From positions 17,777,036 through 17,841,035 of the forward strand of contig CM046853.1 in the NCBI GenBank assembly GCA_025617745.1: 64,000 nt of DNA. Reading direction: 5' to 3'. The notes under the pieces are model-generated. The model was not told the DNA's origin. It saw only the letters and a list, made by a program, of their open reading frames with translations, and did no database searches. How positions within the stretch are numbered: position 1 is the first letter of the stretch; each line of letters starts with the position of its first letter. Both the position numbers and the translations under genes were made by a program. Shown here piece by piece: positions 58,915 through 64,000 of the stretch. The DNA comes from Heliocidaris erythrogramma (Eukaryota; Echinodermata; Echinoidea; Camarodonta; Echinometridae).

Positions 58915-59900
58915 AGGGAAGTGAAGTCAGTGGCCTATCTAGGCATTATGGGGCAAACAATGAAGTTACCCCCCCCCCCCCTCCCCAGAGTGCCTAGACT
59001 TACCTACGTTATTGTACAAGCGAGGGAGCAAAGCGACCGAGCGAAAAAATGTTATAACCGGAAACAACGCAATTTCTTGTGCATTTTACCCAGGAAATTT
59101 TGCAATTGATCGACCACTGCAATTGAGCGGTACAGAAGCTCAAATTGTATACATTGATAAACGGTTTTCTGTTCATTCACTTCTATATCGGGAGCAAAAG
59201 TAACAAAAACCCTAGCCTATAGGCTTGAGAAAGAGTCGATAAAATCAGCAAGGCTACCTGAATTTGAGATTCCTTTCAAAACTTGAACCTTTGCAAATGC
59301 TGTTTCATACACTTTATCCTAAATTGGGGGCGCAATATATATATATATATATATGAAACTTACATGATATAGCGAGTAAATTAGCAATTACATCTTTATT
59401 TTTTCAAATTCTGAACCCTTTAAGCTATTTAAGAACTATACTGGCCAGTGGCGTATCTAGGGATTATGGCGCCCAGGGCAAACAGTTAAGTTTCGCCCCA
59501 ACCCCCGAGTCCCCAAACTTATTTAAGTTATTGTAGAAGTGAGGGAGCAAGGCGACTGAGCGGCAATTTTTAAATTTTTAACCCTAAAAAACGTAATTCC
59601 CTGTGCATTTTACTCAGGAAATTTTGCAATTGACTACTGCTATTGAGAAATCGAGAAGTTCGAATTTTGTACATTGATAAGCGGTTTTCTATTCACTCAC
59701 TTCTAAAACTTGGAGCAAAATTAACCAAAACCCTTGAGAAGTAGTCGAGAAATTCAGCAAGGCGACGGAAAGTTGGGATTTCATTCAAATGTTGCAAATG
59801 TTGCAAATGCTGTTTTATAAAGTTTATTGCGGGCGCAATATATCTAGCAAGATTCAGATGAAACTTATTACATGATAGCGAGCAGAACAACGACAATTAC
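58915..59900. repeat. Diverged direct duplication (two ~430-bp copies)
   Basis: 58925-59335 and 59454-59835 align along their length: GTGGC(C/G)TATCTAG, GAGGGAGCAA(A/G)GCGAC, GTGCATTTTAC, CAGGAAATTTTGCAATTGA, GTACATTGATAA, CGGTTTTCT and GGGCGCAATATAT. A third partial copy starts near 59950. The CAGTGGCGTATCTAGG start hints at an hAT-like family. (AT)n sits at 59336-59355. Confidence 0.8.
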
Positions 59901-60069
59901 ATTTCTATTTTTAAACTTTAAACCCTTTAAGCTGTTTGAGAACTATATACGGGGGGGGGGGGGGGGGCGCAAAATTACGAGATCCTTAACACTAATAATT
60001 AGACAAGGAAGCAAGCAACTGAGCTTTTGAAATTTTTGCATTTCCAACCCTCCAAAAATGTATTTCTAA

Positions 60070-60785
60070 TGCATTAACCGTTGGATGTGGGGGGGGGGGT
60101 GCATAATCCGTAAGCATGCTTTTTCTTCATTAACCCCGTTTCCTTTCTCTTTTGCGTTTTTGTGCCCCTCCAAGTGCGGCCCGTCCCCTCGTCCCCCCCC
60201 CCCCCCCCACCCCCCCCCCCCCCCCCCCCCCCCCCGTCCTCCTAGATTGTAAAGGGCCGGGCTCGGCCTTATCATTAGTGCATTTTACATATCCCCCATA
60301 ACTTTGCTAGACTCCTACTCAAATGTGCACCCCACTGCGGAGCGCAACTGATATGTGCACACTACCCCACCCCCCCCCCCCCATTCCCTTATCCAACGCT
60401 GTCGTCACGGCCGGCCCCTCTTTTCAAATAAATTCTTCAGGAATGGCTCGAAATTTCTTTGCAGGCATTATCGTCAGCGCATTTGCACTGAGCATTTCAG
60501 ACACTGCGTTTAGGCGGAGATTTTTGGGAAATAGGTTGCATTCCGACTTAATTTTCCACAAGCCAGGACCGGCGCGAGTTTCGCACGTGCTTGACCCCCC
60601 CCCCCTATCTTTCTCTTTCTTTCTTTCTTTCTTTTCCTCCTTATCTTTTTCCTTATTTTCTTTCCCCCTTTTCTCCTTCTTTCTTCTTCTTCTTCTTCTT
60701 TTTCTTTTCCCCTCTTTTTTCTTTTTTTTTCGCGGCCAATAGGGGGCCGCGGCCGATTCGGCCCCCTGGATCCGCTAGTGTGTAT
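60070..60785. other. Homopolymer-rich spacer, no gene
   Basis: Long C tracts (60190-60235, 60366-60382), CTT/TTC runs (60606-60735) and a hAT-like right terminus CCTGGATCCGCTAGTG near 60766-60781. ORFs here are low complexity. Confidence 0.6.
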
Positions 60786-60919
60786 ACTCTAGGATAGAGT
60801 ACCTACATAAAGAGAGTAGGTATTCTAGGATAGATAGAATACCTAGATAAAGAGAGTAGCGACAGCTCATGATTTGAACGCCATTTTGTTTCCTCTGCTT
60901 TGCAACATTTCTATTCAAT

Positions 60920-61130
60920 AGACCTGTTTACTAATTTACTGCATGTTTCTCTCCAGAATCCTTAGTTACCAACTATTTGGTGCACATGCTATGCATAATT
61001 GCATCTCTATAGATGGAATCCATTTTGCATACATTAGTTGTTGCTATGTCGGGCAAGCCTCTGGCAATCTTTTGAGTCGTCAAGAGAAACTTTTGTTCAA
61101 AAAGTATGCATAAAGTTAGTAAACAGGTCT
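60920..61130. mobile_element. MITE (AGACCTGTTTACTAA family), copy 2
   Basis: 211 bp with inverted ends AGACCTGTTTACTAATTT and TTAGTAAACAGGTCT. Empty versions of the insertion site (ATTCAATTCCGATGAG, read inverted) exist at about 57125-57140 and 61860-61875, confirming mobility and a 2-bp AT duplication at most. Confidence 0.86.
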
Positions 61131-61214
61131 ATTCCGATGAGCACCTGGGTGTTCTCAATAGAAGAATTCAAACGCCATTTTATTTCCCGAAAAGTCAGAC
61201 GTCCATGTCACTAC

Positions 61215-61472
61215 CAGTGGCGGATCCAGGGCGGCACAGGGGGCACGTGCCCCCCGGCCAAAAAAAAAAAGCCTAACTTTTTTTTTTTGCTTGACAGGAA
61301 ATTATGGAGGGAATTTTGAAGGTCTGGCGAAAAAAATTATTTGTCGCCACCCCACTGAGCGACTTTTCGAGAAGCTGGCGAGACCAAAAAAATACGGGTC
61401 TACCTTTTTCCAAAAGTTGACAAACCTGCATTTGTGTGCTCCCTCTTATACTCAATCCTGGATCCGCCCCTG
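61215..61472. mobile_element. hAT-like MITE, copy f (chimeric)
   Basis: Starts CAGTGGCGGATCCAGG and ends CCTGGATCCGCCCCTG, but the flanks do not match. The left flank equals that of copy g (gtcactac), and the right flank equals that of copy e (ttcggaat). This points to recombination between two copies. Confidence 0.78.
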
Positions 61473-61960
61473 TTCGGAATAGTGAACCCTATCTTTTTTC
61501 GGTATTATGAAAACGAGCATTCAGAATTACGAACCTTCTGCATTACGAACCTTCTGCATAACGAATCTTTCCGAATTATAAACCTTCAGGATTCAGGAAA
61601 AACATACCTTCGGAATTACGAATCTTCGGAAGAAAACGACATACATGTACATGTATAATCGTTACAAACAGGCGCGGATCCAGAGGGGGGGGGGGGGGCG
61701 TGCGCAACGGGTGTTCTCAATAGAAAGAATTCAAACGCTACTCTCTATATAAAGGTACTCTACCGTACCCCAGAGCCGCTTTGGGGTACGGTAGAGTACC
61801 TTTATATAGAGAGTAGCGACATGGCGTTTGAATTCTTTCTCTTGAGAACATCCAGGTGCTCATCGGAATTGAATAGAAATGTTGCAAAGCAGAGGAAACA
61901 AAATGGCGTTCAAATCATGAGCTGCCGCTACTCTCTTTATGTAGGTACTATAGGATAGAG
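61290..61960. repeat. Segmental duplication unit A'
   Basis: Direct copy of 56420-57200. Includes GGCGCGGATCCAGAG(G)n at about 61672 and a shortened palindrome whose left arm lost the GACGTCCATG segment. Confidence 0.82.
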
Positions 61961-62076
61961 TACCTACATAAAGAGAGTAAGTATTCTAGGATAGAATACC
62001 TACATAAAGAGATAAGCGACAGCTCATGATTTGAACGCCATTTTGTTTCCTCTGCTTTGCAACATTTCTATTCAAT

Positions 62077-63079
62077 AGACCTATTTACTAATTTACTGCA
62101 CTTTACGCATGTTTCTCTCCAGAATCCTTAGTTACCAACTATTTTGTGCACCTGCTATGCATAATGGCATCTCTATTCAAAATAAGATTGTAAGATTTAT
62201 CAATCACTTACCACCAAGAACACACATTGGGAAGAGTGAACTTGAAACAGCTGGTCTTCTTCATGTAAACCTTAGATCACAACAACTTTTAATTCACCAT
62301 GTACATAAGATTTTTTACTCTAATGCAGATCACTATATTTCAAATAATTTTACTCGCTCTTCAAGTGTTCATGGGCATGACACTAGAAATAGTCAATTTA
62401 ATTTCGTAGTGCCTAAGCGGAAAGGTAAAATTGGAAATTCCTTTTATTTTAACGGTATTCTTTTCTGGAATTCCCTCCCAAATCATGTTAAGTCAGTTAA
62501 GAATTTTTTACATTTTAAAAGGGTGTTGAAGCATCATCTGAAAAATGTGTCTACTCCATAACTATATTTCTCCTCTCCTTTTTGTAGCTCAGATGGTTTT
62601 TTCCTATATTATATGACTTATGTAACCAACGTTTATTATCGATAGTTTCATTATGATTTTCTGTATATAGTTTTTTCCGTTGAGTAAGTCTTGTTTTCAC
62701 ATTTATGTAATCTTCGCCTACTTTATAAAAATGTTATGTTTTATTTTGCTACTTTAGTACATTCTTATTACCTGTCGTACGTGTACGATAGTCTTGTAGC
62801 CGTACTAATGTGTTTTCTTAGTGTATTTTTTAATCAGTTATTTAGGTATAAGGACCCCATTGGAAATAAGCCATTTCGGCTTTCATGGGCTATCCTGTCA
62901 TGGTACCTGGTTATGTTTGTATTGCAATATACCTGACGAATAAAATAAAATCAAATCATAGATGGAATCCATTTTGCATACATTAGTTGTTGCTATGTCG
63001 GGCAAGCCTCTGGCAAGCTTTTGAGTCGTTAAGAGAAACTTTTGTTCAAAAAGTATGCATAAAATTAGTAAACAGGTCT
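62077..63079. mobile_element. MITE (AGACCTGTTTACTAA family), copy 3, split by a LINE fragment
   Basis: Starts AGACCTATTTACTAATTT and ends AAATTAGTAAACAGGTCT. The two halves, joined across 62177-62957, reproduce copy 2. The left half has an extra CTTTACG insertion. Its outer flanks are the same as copy 2, so both belong to one duplicated unit. Confidence 0.85.
62177..62957 (+). mobile_element. 5'-truncated CR1-like LINE fragment
   Basis: Encodes the C-terminal tail of a reverse-transcriptase ORF (QNKIVRFINHLPP, ELETAGLLHVNLRSQQ, HDTRNSQFNFVVPKRK, LFWNSLPNHVK, stop near 62560), then about 390 bp of 3' UTR and a short (AAATC/AAATA) tail. The insertion interrupts MITE copy 3 with a 2-bp AT overlap. 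The first residues of the open frame come from the MITE. Confidence 0.87.
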
Positions 63080-63164
63080 GTTCCGATGAGCACCTGGGTG
63101 TTCTCAATAGAAAGAATTCAAACGCCATTTTGTTTCCCGAAAAGTCAGACGTCCATGTCACTAC

Positions 63165-63394
63165 CAGTGGCGGATCCAGGGGGGCACAGGGGGCACGTTT
63201 TTTGCTTGTCAGGAAATTATGGAGGGAAACTGGACCCCCATAACCCCCCCCCCCACCCCCCCCCCCCCCACCCCCATGAGCGAATTTTGAAGGTCTGGCG
63301 AGACCCAAAAAATACGGGTCTACCTTTTCCAAAAGTTGACAAACCTTCATTTGTGTGCCCCCCCCCCTTTTACTCAATCCTGTATCCGCCCCTG
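63165..63394. mobile_element. hAT-like MITE, copy g
   Basis: Starts CAGTGGCGGATCCAGG and ends CCTGTATCCGCCCCTG, with the shared GGTCTGGCGAGACC and ACGGGTCTACCTTTTCC interior. Flanking 8-mers differ (gtcactac / acaacatt), so one side has been rearranged. Confidence 0.75.
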
Positions 63395-63510
63395 ACAACA
63401 TTTAGGTCTGCTCCATAAATACTAACGACTATAATTTATTGGTCATTACAAGAGTATTACAAAGTATATTACATAACTAAATCTTAGGAGATTCCATCTA
63501 CTTCTCCCCA

Positions 63511-63731
63511 ATGGTGACGGGACCTACCATGAAGGAACTGGAAGACATCTCCACAGAGCTCAACCTCGGATTGGAAGGGAGTAATGTGCTCGAGGAATAC
63601 CAGTCTATCATCAACGATTCCCTGGAGATGGTGAACCAACTCGATGAGCTGGTCGAACCCAGTCTACCGGTGAAATACCCTCGAACCCCTGGGTACCGAC
63701 CAACAAGGGAAGATAACCCTCACAATGCATG
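63511..63731 (+). CDS. Amidase-signature hydrolase, second copy, exon 1 only (partial)
   Basis: The 221-nt open exon has the same length and phase as exon 1 of the minus-strand amidase, with ATG in [10 protein letters not shown] and a donor at the same place (HNA, then TG|GTATTA). The 73 complete codons differ from copy 1 at seven residues, six of them in the first 26. From residue 27 on there is one difference (Lys46 to Glu). Similarity extends upstream to an acceptor-like TTAG at about 63486. The remaining exons must lie right of the window. The donor GTATTA is weaker than GTAAAG of copy 1, so expression is not certain. With copy 1 it forms a head-to-head pair 11.7 kb apart. Confidence 0.85.
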
Positions 63732-64000
63732 GTATTATCATGATAATTATCCTGGCATATCTTTTCCGAATAGTAAATGAAACAATTTTCCATACTAGTT
63801 TTCATGAATCTTTCAAAATCTATGTTGACAATAAGTGTGTTTGGAGCCAAAAGGGCGTTAAGTCCCATTTGTACAGAGTTGACACCCTTATGGCTCCAAA
63901 CAACGTTTTTAATGGTCAATGTTCACGGACTGTATTACTTGACGCATGAATTTCATAAAATCCAAAACCCAGACACACAATTCCTCCCCCATTCTACATT
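63732..64000. other. Start of intron 1 of amidase copy 2
   Basis: No exon before the window edge. A short inverted pair, TTTGGAGCC (63839-63847) and GGCTCCAAA (63892-63900), is present. Confidence 0.5.

Overview
This window looks like nuclear DNA of an invertebrate animal. It has spliced genes with GT-AG introns, long introns, abundant microsatellites and a dense, nested load of LINEs, SINEs and cut-and-paste DNA transposons. The L2/CR1-like LINEs, the (ATT)n-tailed tRNA SINEs, and the mix of a plexin, a cathepsin Z and an amidase of bacterial type suggest a marine deuterostome, perhaps an echinoderm. That placement is inference from composition, not a demonstrated assignment.

Three host genes, plus the first exon of a fourth, can be read exon by exon. 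(1) Positions 226-5858, + strand: the last nine coding exons of a plexin, covering the Rho-GTPase-binding domain and the C-terminal GAP segment, probably followed by a very long 3' UTR. (2) Positions 17539-24745, + strand: a complete seven-exon cathepsin Z/X gene of 296 residues with signal peptide, short propeptide and intact Cys/His/Asn active site. (3) Positions 51753-42270, - strand: a complete ten-exon amidase-signature enzyme of 507 residues, closest in architecture to bacterial nitrile-pathway amidases, including a 25-codon exon at 47350-47424. (4) Positions 63511-63731, + strand: exon 1 of a second, closely related amidase, so the two copies are head to head and the second runs off the right edge.

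The rest is mostly mobile DNA. Four degenerate non-LTR retrotransposons lie at 12191-16990 (-), 29132-32700 (-), 34320-37330 (+) and 37418-40370 (-), with a fifth 3' fragment at 62177-62957 (+). Several DNA transposons still show exact target-site duplications: 8 bp at 15112-16433 (inside a LINE), 9 bp at 41241-41803, TA at 26545-26734 and 26975-28641, TTAA at 32707-33885 and 45259-46166, and 8 bp for several members of a CAG(G/T)GGCGGATCC hAT-like family between 47 and 63.4 kb. A transposon with five ~170-bp repeats, most of them rich in nuclear-receptor-like AGGTCA half-sites, sits in cathepsin Z intron 2.

The 11.7 kb between the two amidase copies is a patchwork of duplicated and inverted repeats, including a duplicated 0.7-kb segment, long palindromes, a 220-bp hexamer microsatellite and a GC-rich minisatellite. 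No operon, CRISPR array, rRNA or functional tRNA gene is seen. The most interesting items are the head-to-head bacterial-type amidase pair, the nested insertions whose removal restores the host element, and the AGGTCA-bearing transposon.
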